Source of the DNA: an uncultured Collinsella sp.
Lineage (GTDB): Bacteria; Actinomycetota; Coriobacteriia; Coriobacteriales; Coriobacteriaceae
DNA length: 46,370 bases
Direction: 5' to 3'
Assembly (NCBI GenBank): GCA_902464565.1
Contig: CABQJV010000016.1
Span: 1-46,370, forward strand
The notes under the pieces were generated by a model, which had not been told where the DNA came from, searched no databases, and was given only the letters and a program-made list of their open reading frames with translations. Shown here piece after piece: positions 23,858-31,373 of this stretch (position 1 is the first letter of the stretch; the number at the start of each line of letters is the position of its first letter). The translations under genes and the position numbers were made by a program.

Positions 23858-25160
23858 AGATGGTGAACTCGGCGAAGTTGCGGTCGTCGTCTGCGGTGCC
23901 GGTGTCGTCTGTTGCAGCTGCCGGCGCCAGCGCGTCGCCGCCGACGCTTTGTAGCAACTCGGCCACGTTAGCATCGGGGTTTTGACACAGGATATCGAGC
24001 AGCTCAATAAAGTCGCGGATGACCTCGCGGGGCGTCAGATGCGTGTCGGCCCCCACGCGGCCAAACTCAATCTTGAGGAAGTCCACCAAGTCGTTCTCGG
24101 TAAGCGTGGGCGTCCAGCCAAAGTAGCCGGCATGGATCTGCATGAGCTTTTCGATGAGCACCAGCAGCTCCTCGTAGGTGAGCGGTTGCAGGCGGATGAT
24201 GGGCGCGAGCATGTCTTTGAGATCATCGCGCGCAAAACGGCCTTGAGCGAGACGGCTGCGCAGGGCCTCGTAGGAGAACACGCCGCGGCGGCGGTCTTCG
24301 ATGGAGGTTGGCGTGCCGCCCATGATCATGCCCAGGTACTGTGCTTTACCCTGGAGCGTGTCGTTGTACATGGTCAGGATCTTCTCGTAGTTATATTGGC
24401 GCGTGATCGCGTTGGGAATCTTGTACAGATTCACGAGCTCGTCGATGAGCACCAGCATGCCCTTGTAGCCGCTGCAGACCAAAAAACGTGCGATGAGCTT
24501 GACGTAGTCGTACCAGTCATCGTCGCTGATGATGGTCGAGGAGCCTAGCTCGGCGCGCGCCTCGCTCTTGGTGCGGTATTCGCCGCGGATCCATTTGGTC
24601 ACGCGGCTCATAGCTTCTTCGTCACCCTCCGAGACGGCCGTGCGATAACGGCGGAGCATGCGTGTGAAGTCGAAGCCGTGGACCATTTCCTCGAGCGGGG
24701 CCAGTTGGGCATTGACGGCAGACTCGTCGGCGTCGGCACACGAGGCAACCCAGCGATCCAGAATAAGGTTGAGCGCGCCGCCCTCGGGGCGCGTCTTGGT
24801 CGATATGTTGCGGATGAGCTCGCGATAGGTGGCGAGGCCCTGGCCCTGGCCGCCCTGTAGGCGGCGCTCAGGGGAAAGGTCGGCATCGGCGACCACAAAG
24901 CCCTCGCCCATGGCATGCGTTCGGATGGTCTGGAGCAAAAAGCTCTTGCCGGCGCCGTAGCGACCGACGAGGAAACGGAAGCTTGCGCCGCCATCGGCGA
25001 TGAGGCTCAGGTCGGTGAGCAGAGCACGGATCTCGACCTCTCGTCCCACGGTGATGTAGGGAAGGCCGATGCGCGGGACAACACCGCCCTTGAGCGAGTT
25101 GAGAATGACGGCGGCGACGCGCTTGGGCACGCGGGGTGCTGCGGGTGCGGTATCACTCAT
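23856..25160 (-). CDS. BrxD-like P-loop ATPase (DUF2791 family)
   Basis: A 434-residue ATPase. The P-loop GRYGAGKSFLL sits at residues 66-76 (Lys72, Ser73) and Walker B is GMLVLIDELVNLYKI (Asp240, Glu241). An N-terminal IVGRE-like motif (ITVGREVEIRALL) and the whole layout match the BREX ATP-binding protein BrxD. The surrounding BREX genes (pglX, pglZ, pglW, brxC) are absent. Its ATG lies inside the end of the TerB gene (8-nt overlap), so the two are translated together. The acidic/threonine-rich tail is poorly conserved in appearance. It likely forms a ring that loads or controls the neighbouring Lhr-like helicase, an inference from BREX type 2 biology. Confidence 0.8.
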   Translation of the reverse strand: MSDTAPAAPRVPKRVAAVILNSLKGGVVPRIGLPYITVGREVEIRALLTDLSLIADGGASFRFLVGRYGAGKSFLLQTIRTHAMGEGFVVADADLSPERRLQGGQGQGLATYRELIRNISTKTRPEGGALNLILDRWVASCADADESAVNAQLAPLEEMVHGFDFTRMLRRYRTAVSEGDEEAMSRVTKWIRGEYRTKSEARAELGSSTIISDDDWYDYVKLIARFLVCSGYKGMLVLIDELVNLYKIPNAITRQYNYEKILTMYNDTLQGKAQYLGMIMGGTPTSIEDRRRGVFSYEALRSRLAQGRFARDDLKDMLAPIIRLQPLTYEELLVLIEKLMQIHAGYFGWTPTLTENDLVDFLKIEFGRVGADTHLTPREVIRDFIELLDILCQNPDANVAELLQSVGGDALAPAAATDDTGTADDDRNFAEFTI

Positions 25161-26898
25161 GGTCTAGGTATCCTCTCACGTCTGCTTCGTAGTCCTCAAT
25201 AATTTGCGGTCCTGCTGAGCCAAATTCAATAACGGTGTCGCCCACCAGGTCAAAGAGCGCTTCGTTGATGCTGTCGACGAGCATGTCTTCACTCTTGCCC
25301 GACTTTGCCACCGCCGATGCCGTCTGCGCTGCGTTTTGTTCGAGTAGTGCTCGAAGATAGGCTTCTGCGGCGGAATCGAGTGCGGGCGCGGTGTCGGCGG
25401 GCGTGGGCGCTGGTGCGAGGAGCGGGGCTACAACGCCAAACTGCTCGGTGGAGATGGTCGGCTCGCTGGCCTCGTCCTGCTGCATGGTCGTCGCGACTGG
25501 CTCGGCGATCGTGTCGGCCACGGGCTCGGCTTTCCGTCGTTCGGCAACTGCCACCTCGGCATCCGCAAACGTGCCGTCCTCGCGCTCCTCGTCGATCAAA
25601 AGCGCCTCGCGCGTTTGTGCGGCGGCGCTCCGAATGTGCCCCAGCTGGCTCAGGTCGATATCGATCTTGACGGGCTGATGCGCGGCATCCCATGAAAGCC
25701 ATGCCGTGATCTCGTCATCGATAATCTTAGCCAGATATTTGGGGACCTTCTCTTCCTTAAGGGGATGGCCGGGATCCAGTGCCAAGCGCAGGCGCTGATC
25801 ACAAGCGCGCATCATCTCACCGAGCTTGCTGCTCTTTTGCCTGCTGCCGTGAATCCGCATGCATTCCCAAAAGCCATTTTGGCAGCGGTAGATGTGAATG
25901 GGGTCCAGGCGATATTCGCAGTCCTCGTGGCGCTCGGGCGCAAAGAACACGGCCGAGGCAAACATGGTGTAGGGCATGGCCGTCTCCTCCCCAAACAAGC
26001 TCGCTACGATGCCGGTCTTTCGGTGCGTGTCATAGTAGCGCGCCATGCGGACATACACGGCGCATGCCACGTGGCGCAGGTCGCGATGGTGGGAACGGTC
26101 GAGCCGTGAGTTATTCAGGTTGTACGTCGAGAGCGCGTCGATGGCAGCCATGAGCCGCTCCTCATGCGCCTCATCGGGCGGAAGGGGAAGCGTGGGCTCG
26201 GAGGTCTTACGACGCGCAGGCGGCAGGGCCGATGGCGTCGGCGCGGGTACAAGGTCTCGCGCTGCGCGGCGCAGCTCGATGAGGGCGTTGTCGAATGCGA
26301 CGGTTTTAGAGTCGCGAAGCAGCTTGGGGTCGAGCTCGTGGAACACGGCGTAGTCCTGCAGCCACACGCGTGCGAACCGGTCGATGCCGGGTTCAAAGGC
26401 GCGATAGGCATCCCAAAATGCCTTAATCTTGCTAAAGCCATCGAGCGGATTATCTACGCCAATGCCGCAAATCAGCTCATAGAGATACAGAAAGGCAAAG
26501 GACGTAGACGTTTCCTCGACGGTTCCGCGGCGCACTTGGGCACGCCAGGTAAAGTAGCCGCGCAACTGTCGATCGCTCATGGCATTGTAGGTGGGAAAGT
26601 ACGACTTAAAGGTGCCGTTGTAGGGGCAATCGTCCTCGAAGTCGGCCATCAGCAGGCCTTGGCGGTAAAAGAGCTCCGCCTCCGATAGCCAACGTCCCGC
26701 GCCGCCTTTGGGATCCTCTTGCCAGCGTGATATCTCGCGCATCTTGCGGTACTGGTCGGGGAGGAAATTCTGCATCTGACGTCCGGTCTTGAGAATCGGC
26801 TCGTCAGCATAGATTTCGTTTGAGAAGCGGGCGGACTGATGGGTCCGGGCCTCGGCCATAATGCGCTCGATGAGCATTTTGACGTCCTGGTCGGCCAC
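25153..26898 (-). CDS. TerB_N/TerB_C domain protein
   Basis: A 581-residue protein. Residues about 30-215 match the TerB N-terminal domain (MSDRQLRGYFTWRAQVRRG, TSFAFLYLYELICGIGV). Residues about 260-420 are a middle region with HRDLRHVACAVYVRMARYY and YRCQNGFWECMR. A proline/alanine-rich linker of about 100 residues follows. The last 90 residues match TerB_C (MLVDSINEALFDLVGDTVIEF, IIEDYEADVRGYL). TerB-type proteins belong to predicted tellurite/stress and defence networks. The GTG at 26898 has GGAGAGGAG upstream. It is the first gene of the module with the BrxD-like ATPase and Lhr-like helicase. Molecular function is unknown. Confidence 0.82.
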   Translation of the reverse strand: MADQDVKMLIERIMAEARTHQSARFSNEIYADEPILKTGRQMQNFLPDQYRKMREISRWQEDPKGGAGRWLSEAELFYRQGLLMADFEDDCPYNGTFKSYFPTYNAMSDRQLRGYFTWRAQVRRGTVEETSTSFAFLYLYELICGIGVDNPLDGFSKIKAFWDAYRAFEPGIDRFARVWLQDYAVFHELDPKLLRDSKTVAFDNALIELRRAARDLVPAPTPSALPPARRKTSEPTLPLPPDEAHEERLMAAIDALSTYNLNNSRLDRSHHRDLRHVACAVYVRMARYYDTHRKTGIVASLFGEETAMPYTMFASAVFFAPERHEDCEYRLDPIHIYRCQNGFWECMRIHGSRQKSSKLGEMMRACDQRLRLALDPGHPLKEEKVPKYLAKIIDDEITAWLSWDAAHQPVKIDIDLSQLGHIRSAAAQTREALLIDEEREDGTFADAEVAVAERRKAEPVADTIAEPVATTMQQDEASEPTISTEQFGVVAPLLAPAPTPADTAPALDSAAEAYLRALLEQNAAQTASAVAKSGKSEDMLVDSINEALFDLVGDTVIEFGSAGPQIIEDYEADVRGYLDHE

Positions 26899-26936
26899 CG
26901 CCCTCTCCTCTCCCTATATGGTGTCGGTGACCTCAT

Positions 26937-26942
26937 ATCATA
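26937..26942 (-). promoter_or_regulatory. Possible -10 box of the TerB module
   Basis: TATGAT on the minus strand, 39 nt before the GTG of the TerB gene, in the 89-nt gap after the DUF554 gene. No convincing -35 box is seen at 16-18 bp, so this is weak. Confidence 0.3.
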
Positions 26943-26987
26943 GCACAGCATCAAACAGATGTTCGAGATACCGCTGTGTAGATAGAT

Positions 26988-27704
26988 TTAGAACAGGAGG
27001 GCGTAGATGACGGCGATGACGACGGAGGGGAGCATGTTGGCCGTGCGGAAGGTCTGAGGCCGAATAAGGTTAACGCCAACACAGAAGATGAGCATGGAGC
27101 CCACAAGCGAAAGGCTGTCGAGGGCTGCGGTGGTCATGATGGGGGAGAGTGCGCCGGCAAAAAGCGTGATCGCGCCCTGGAATACGGCAACGGGCAGGGC
27201 CGAGAAGATGCAGCCGCGGCCAAGCGAGGCCGTCATGGTGCAGACGATGATGCAGTCCAGCGCGCCCTTCAGGGCAAGCGTGGACCAATCGCCGAGCAGA
27301 CCGTCCTGAATCGATCCCACGATGGCCATGGCGCCGATACATACCGTGAGCGATGCCGAGACAAAGGCGTTGGTGAACTCGTTGTCGCCTTCGCTGCCGG
27401 TTTTGCGCTTGAGCCATTCGCCGAGGTTCTCGATGGCGGCCTCCAGGTTGATGGCCTCGCCGATGAGCGAACCAAGGGCAAATGAGACGATAAGCATGGT
27501 GGTGCCGGTGGTCGCCAACGTCTCTCCATCGATAACGAGCATCTTTTGCATGGTGCCGCCCAGGCCGATAAACAGAACGCACAGCCCCGACGCCTTCATG
27601 AGCGTGTCTTGGATGCGGGGCGTAATGAAGCGGCCGCCCGCTAATCCTAAAAGACCGCCCGCAACTAAAAGCACAACGTTGATGATTGTTCCCAAGCCCG
27701 GCAT
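26988..27704 (-). CDS. DUF554 (YdfK/YqgA-like) membrane protein
   Basis: A 238-residue integral membrane protein with about seven hydrophobic helices. It opens MPGLGTIINVVLLVAGGLLGLAGG, which is typical of DUF554, and includes LCVLFIGLGGTMQKML and GALDCIIVCTMTASLGRGC. The frame is open to 27773, but the ATG at 27704 with AGGAGGG gives the standard N-terminus. The function of the family is unknown; it is thought to be a transporter-like protein. It is monocistronic here, with an AT-rich inverted repeat upstream at 27774-27799. Confidence 0.88.
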   Translation of the reverse strand: MPGLGTIINVVLLVAGGLLGLAGGRFITPRIQDTLMKASGLCVLFIGLGGTMQKMLVIDGETLATTGTTMLIVSFALGSLIGEAINLEAAIENLGEWLKRKTGSEGDNEFTNAFVSASLTVCIGAMAIVGSIQDGLLGDWSTLALKGALDCIIVCTMTASLGRGCIFSALPVAVFQGAITLFAGALSPIMTTAALDSLSLVGSMLIFCVGVNLIRPQTFRTANMLPSVVIAVIYALLF

Positions 27705-27773
27705 GAGCCCTCCTGTATTGATGCCAACGTGGCAATCGTAGCAGAACGAAATGCGAGGCACATCGCAACCCAT

Positions 27774-27799
27774 CTAATACGTTATATAAGTGGTATTAG
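27774..27799. promoter_or_regulatory. AT-rich inverted repeat upstream of DUF554 gene
   Basis: CTAATAC (27774-27780) and GTATTAG (27793-27799) form a 7-bp inverted repeat around a 12-nt AT-rich centre containing TTATATAA. It lies between the DUF554 gene and the secreted-protein operon that ends at 27823. It may be a promoter/operator for DUF554. Confidence 0.3.
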
Positions 27800-27822
27800 G
27801 AATGATGCGCAGCATTTAAGCC

Positions 27823-29253
27823 TCAGGTGGTTGTCGGGACATAGGGATAGTATTCAAAGTGCAGTGTCATAAGCCGCTGCGGGGATTCAATAGCCGCGGC
27901 GATGATATTGGCATCGCGGGCACGATCAAACCCTTCGAGCTCGATCTGGTACGAGACGTCTTGCATAATGTCCAGACGTCGCCAGGTTAGAAGTGTGTCG
28001 CCATCGAATTCCAGGGTCTTGCTTCCGTTTGCGGCAACGGCGTATAGACGCAGCTTAGCGGTGGTTGCAGGGTCGACAACTGTGACCTTTTTAATTTCGT
28101 TTCGAGTATTCTTGGCGCCCAACAAGGTGAGCAGTGTTGGGGCCACGACCTCGCCCGATGGCAAAAAGACGACTTCGATGGATTCAGGAAATGCGATGAT
28201 AGCCGACTTGCGGACGGGCTGATTGGCGGCGGCAACTTCGATGTTCGCAGCGTCGATGACCTCTGTGTGGTCGAGCGCGGCAAGCACGCAGCAGTTACCT
28301 TCATCGATCTCTTGAGGATCAGCAAGCCCCAGGCTGTCCGCGAGCTCGGGATCGTTTGGATCGGTAGCGGGCTCATTCGGTGCTTCGAAAGAAGCTGGGA
28401 CGCTGTTTGTCGGCGACGGCGTGTCGCCCGCACCTGCTTCTTTATCCGCGCTCTCTTCTTGTATGGTTGCGTTGATGGGTTCGTCGTTTGGGGGGAGCGT
28501 CTTGGCGTCAAGCGCGGAGGGGAGAATTCCGATGGCTCCGGATCCGTTCCACTCCATTTCGAGAAGCGCCGGGTCGGCAAGAATTCGTTGCCTGCTTTGC
28601 GCGTGGGCATCGATTTCAATAGGGCCTGCCTCTATCCCTCGTGTAAGGCTGAGTGATCCGGCTGGTTTCTCGAAATGAGCGTCTGTGTCTTTGGCGCTGA
28701 CGGCGTAGAACAGCAGGGACGCTTCTCCCGCCGCGATGGCATCGGTGCCGGCTTTGGTCAGCCGCAACGATGCCGTGAATGAGAGGGTGGGCTGCGTGTC
28801 GTCTGCATTCGCGGCGGCGCAGCCCAGCCATATACCGCCTCCTTTCTCAAAAAACGTACCGTCGAAGGCGACCTTCGCTCCGTTCACCGAGTCATCGACC
28901 GAAGCGATGTCGATGCGCAGCTCTAAATTGCATGGATCGCCATCTGCATCGAACACAACCGAGCGCCACGTGCAGACGGCGCACCCCGCCTGGGAGCCGT
29001 TTGCCTTGTTCGAACGCTTGATATTCACGACTATCGAGCCGTCCGTATTACGACGAAGGCATCCCGAGGTTGAGATCACGGCCTGTGCGATCGAAAAACG
29101 CTCGCACGCAATGGCGCTCGACGGATTTGGTGCGGAACTTAGGGCTGCTGGTAAGGAGTCTGCCATGACGGGAGTCGCGCAAGCGGCGACGGGCGTTCCG
29201 GTTGCGAGCGCGCCGCAGAGTGCGACGACGGGCAAAAGGTTCTTCGATGCCAT
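27823..29253 (-). CDS. Secreted protein of unknown function
   Basis: A 476-residue protein not recognised. The N-terminus is a signal peptide (NLLPVVALCGALATGTPVAACATPVMA). Mature features are a CxxC-like pair (GCAVCTWR), repeated beta-rich segments, and a serine/glutamate/proline-rich linker around residues 255-300 (EESADKEAGAGDTPSPTNSVP). There is no LPxTG-type signal and no C-terminal membrane helix, so it is probably released or held by other proteins. AAGGAGA precedes the ATG. It is the last gene of the secreted-protein operon, 18 nt after the LAxTG gene. Codon usage matches the neighbours. Confidence 0.75.
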   Translation of the reverse strand: MASKNLLPVVALCGALATGTPVAACATPVMADSLPAALSSAPNPSSAIACERFSIAQAVISTSGCLRRNTDGSIVVNIKRSNKANGSQAGCAVCTWRSVVFDADGDPCNLELRIDIASVDDSVNGAKVAFDGTFFEKGGGIWLGCAAANADDTQPTLSFTASLRLTKAGTDAIAAGEASLLFYAVSAKDTDAHFEKPAGSLSLTRGIEAGPIEIDAHAQSRQRILADPALLEMEWNGSGAIGILPSALDAKTLPPNDEPINATIQEESADKEAGAGDTPSPTNSVPASFEAPNEPATDPNDPELADSLGLADPQEIDEGNCCVLAALDHTEVIDAANIEVAAANQPVRKSAIIAFPESIEVVFLPSGEVVAPTLLTLLGAKNTRNEIKKVTVVDPATTAKLRLYAVAANGSKTLEFDGDTLLTWRRLDIMQDVSYQIELEGFDRARDANIIAAAIESPQRLMTLHFEYYPYVPTTT

Positions 29254-29271
29254 GGGGTCTCCTTAGCTAAT

Positions 29272-29553
29272 TTAGTGCGGCCTGTCCGTGTTTTGTTTCT
29301 GGCTGCGTTTGATGTGCAGACCGAGGCCGGCGGTTCCCGCGCCTGCTGCTGTGGCGCCTGCTGCCAAGAGCCATCGTCTGTCGCCTGTCTGTGCCAACGG
29401 TTCCTCGCGGTCGCCGCGGTCGAGCTCCGAGAGGTCGACCGTCACTTGCGTGGCGGCCTGCGCCTGTTCTTGCTGGGCAAAGGCCATGGCTGGCCCAAAC
29501 GCTAGGATGCTGACGGCGGCGGCCAGGGCGACGGCCTTATGCCGTGTGCGCAC
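29272..29553 (-). CDS. Small cell-wall-anchored protein with LAxTG sorting signal
   Basis: A 93-residue protein. A signal peptide (about 26 residues, RTRHKAVALAAAVSILAFGPAMAFA) is followed by a short acidic mature region (QVTVDLSELDRGDREE). A C-terminal sorting signal completes it: LAQTG, a hydrophobic Gly/Ala helix (WLLAAGATAAGAGTAGLGLHI) and a basic tail (KRSQKQ). LAxTG is the motif of class E sortases of high-GC Gram-positives. The mature part is only about 25 residues, unusually short. The frame also opens at a TTG (29583), but the GTG at 29553 gives the best signal peptide and overlaps the end of the upstream gene by 17 nt. No sortase is in the window. Confidence 0.72.
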   Translation of the reverse strand: MRTRHKAVALAAAVSILAFGPAMAFAQQEQAQAATQVTVDLSELDRGDREEPLAQTGDRRWLLAAGATAAGAGTAGLGLHIKRSQKQNTDRPH

Positions 29554-30136
29554 CGGGCTCGACCGTCCAGGTGATCGTCGCAACCTGATCGCCTTCGCCG
29601 GTTACGCGGAAGATGTCGCGCGTGACGCGGGCGACGTTTCCGCTTGTCTTGAGCTTGATTTTGTCCGTGCCGCCGGCAATGCCCTGGTAGCCCATGTCGA
29701 AGGCTGCATTCTTGGAAAGATCGAGGCCCGTCCCTTGCGCGGCGGCGCTGGCGTTCTGGAGCGCGCCGTCGGGGCCGACCTTAAAGTCGATGGAGTTCTG
29801 CGCGGTTCCGGCCTTGGCGTCGGCGGCAATGGTCCAGGTGTTCATGGCGTCGATCTTCATGTTGGTGACATGGATGCCGTAGGCCGAATGATTGTCGATG
29901 GTGGTCGCGTCTTCTGAGGGACCCTGAAGCGTGCCGTCGGCCTTGGCGACGAAGGGAATAACCGTCGGAACTTTGAACTCAACGTTGTCGATCTCGGTCC
30001 TGACCATTACTTTCGTGGTTCCAACGCGCCCGGCTGCCATAGCTGGCGTCGGGGCGGCGCCCATTGCGAGCGCGAGCGCGAGCCCTGCGCCCACGACGAG
30101 CGCTCTGGCTCCGTTCATGTTCCTGGTGATGTCCAT
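29537..30136 (-). CDS. Secreted beta-rich surface protein, unknown
   Basis: A 199-residue protein with a signal peptide (ARALVVGAGLALALAMGAAPTPAMA) and no C-terminal anchor. The mature part looks beta-rich, with PTVIPFVAKADGTLQGPS, INDN-type turns (TIDNHSAYGIHVTN), and the end QVATITWTVEPG, which loosely recalls the WxL class of surface domains but lacks the WxL motif. AAAGGAA precedes the ATG. Its stop overlaps the LAxTG gene, so they are co-translated. A structural or adhesive fibre-like role is possible, only by analogy. Confidence 0.68.
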   Translation of the reverse strand: MDITRNMNGARALVVGAGLALALAMGAAPTPAMAAGRVGTTKVMVRTEIDNVEFKVPTVIPFVAKADGTLQGPSEDATTIDNHSAYGIHVTNMKIDAMNTWTIAADAKAGTAQNSIDFKVGPDGALQNASAAAQGTGLDLSKNAAFDMGYQGIAGGTDKIKLKTSGNVARVTRDIFRVTGEGDQVATITWTVEPGAHTA

Positions 30137-30225
30137 GGTCGTTCCTTTCTATTCGCCGCGGGCCGTCCCCGCGATGATTGGACGAATGCTGGTGAATTGC
30201 GTGCGGTGCCGCGTCGGCCGGAAAG

Positions 30226-30735
30226 CTAGTTCTCGGCTTGCTCAACCCGTACCTTGACACGTGTCGGATTGCCGTGGCTGTCGAGGGTCTTTGCATCGAG
30301 TGCCTGGATCTCGATGTACGCCTCGCCTTCTTTGATGTCGCCGGCGGGGCACGTCTCGATTGTCTTGCCGGTCTCGACCACACCGGATTCGTACATGGTC
30401 TCGTCGTTTTGGATGACGCGGAATCGCTGGGGAAATTTATTGTCTTGGACGTTTTGCACGTTGACGCGCAGCTTGCCGTCCTCCTGCAGCTGAGCGACCG
30501 GCGCGACCGAAATCGTCATCATGTTGTCGCGGACGATGGCGTCGAGCTCATCTTGGATTTCCTGACGCGTTTTGCCCTCGGCCGTCGTGACCGAAGCGCC
30601 CGCCTCGGGTACGGGCTGCGACTGCCAAGCGTATAGTCCTACGGCGACAAGGGCGCAGACGATGGCCAAGCAGGCAACGATGAGCTTCTTGCGACGACCC
30701 AGGCCTGCAAAGTGGGGTGGCTTCTTCGCGCTCAT
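30226..30735 (-). CDS. Membrane-anchored exported protein, unknown
   Basis: A 169-residue protein with a short basic N-terminus (SAKKPPHFAGLGRRKK), a signal-anchor helix (LIVACLAIVCALVAVGLYAW, residues about 17-37) and an outside domain of about 130 residues. The domain has beta-like segments, SVAPVAQLQEDGKLRVNVQNV and RFRVIQNDETMYES, and a cysteine. The frame is open to 31053, but the ATG at 30735 overlaps the stop of the upstream gene in ATGA. This coupling makes it part of the secreted-protein operon. No family recognised. Confidence 0.72.
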   Translation of the reverse strand: MSAKKPPHFAGLGRRKKLIVACLAIVCALVAVGLYAWQSQPVPEAGASVTTAEGKTRQEIQDELDAIVRDNMMTISVAPVAQLQEDGKLRVNVQNVQDNKFPQRFRVIQNDETMYESGVVETGKTIETCPAGDIKEGEAYIEIQALDAKTLDSHGNPTRVKVRVEQAEN

Positions 30736-31028
30736 GCGGCATCCTTGGCGGTATAGACGCGCGCAAAGGTGGACGGGTCCGCTCCAAAGAGCATGTGAAG
30801 CATCAGACGGCGCGAGTAGACGAGCTCGTCGAAGTCGGGAGGGAGCTCGATGTCGTGGATATGCGCGATGTGGTGGGCGAGCGCCGAGAACGACTCGGGG
30901 TCGCAGATCACATCGGTGGTAACGTGGTAGACCGTCGTATCGGGGAATGCCTCTTCGTCGAAAGGCAGGAGATGGGGATCGTCGTCGACTTCGATGGCGA
31001 TGCCGTACTGGGGCCAGTAATATGCCAT
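30732..31028 (-). CDS. Small protein, 98 residues, unknown
   Basis: First gene of the secreted-protein operon; GGGAGG precedes the ATG. It has no signal peptide and appears cytosolic. The opening, YYWPQYGIAIEVDDDP, resembles the core strand of PD-(D/E)XK folds (hydrophobic strand then E-x-D) but the other catalytic parts are missing, so a decayed nuclease fragment is only one guess. The rest is helical with many histidines (ALAHHIAHIHDIELP). The 4-nt overlap with the membrane protein downstream suggests coupled translation. Function unknown. Confidence 0.6.
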   Translation of the reverse strand: MAYYWPQYGIAIEVDDDPHLLPFDEEAFPDTTVYHVTTDVICDPESFSALAHHIAHIHDIELPPDFDELVYSRRLMLHMLFGADPSTFARVYTAKDAA

Positions 31029-31373
31029 GGGAACCTCCCTGCTTCTGGGCCAAAACTTCTATCGGTTTTGGCTGTCGACGCCGACCGTATCAGCCGCTAC
31101 TTGACCAATTTCTGACCAAATGCTTGACGGATTGGCGTCTCCGCAGGTAAAAGGCGGCAAAAAATACTCCAACTTTTTTCGAGCGACAATCGCGCGGTCG
31201 GCGACGGCGGGGCCATATGTGTCAAAAGCATCGTCTGCCGAGGAAATCAAGCCGCTCGCCGAATTGCACGAACGTAAAAAACGCCAATTATGGAGACGGT
31301 CTCGAACACGTCGACGAAACGATGCGGTAACATCTCCCTGCAAACACTGTAGTTAGCTAAAGGGGGAGTTCGC
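31029..31373 (+). promoter_or_regulatory. Divergent intergenic region, lactate-operon promoter and repeats
   Basis: A 345-bp gap between the small-protein operon (minus) and the dehydrogenase gene (plus). Direct repeats TGACCAA at 31102-31108 and 31113-31119 are followed by TGACGG at 31125-31130, spaced 11-12 bp, so they face one side of the helix. A promoter TTGACG (31124-31129) with TAAAAG (31148-31153), 18 bp apart, is possible for the plus-strand operon. This implies a leader of about 210 nt. The leader is open in one frame on each strand (31120-31356 plus, 31059-31343 minus), with no ribosome sites, so probably neither is translated. GGGGGAG (31362-31368) serves the GTG at 31374. Confidence 0.4.

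Noticed and set aside
21295..26898. Complete BREX system
   Set aside because: No PglX, PglZ, PglW or BrxC genes lie in the flanks; only BrxD- and BrxHI-like genes are present.
31059..31356. Open frames on both strands in the lactate-operon leader
   Set aside because: Neither has a ribosome site, they overlap each other antisense, and neither resembles a known protein; a non-coding leader is simpler.
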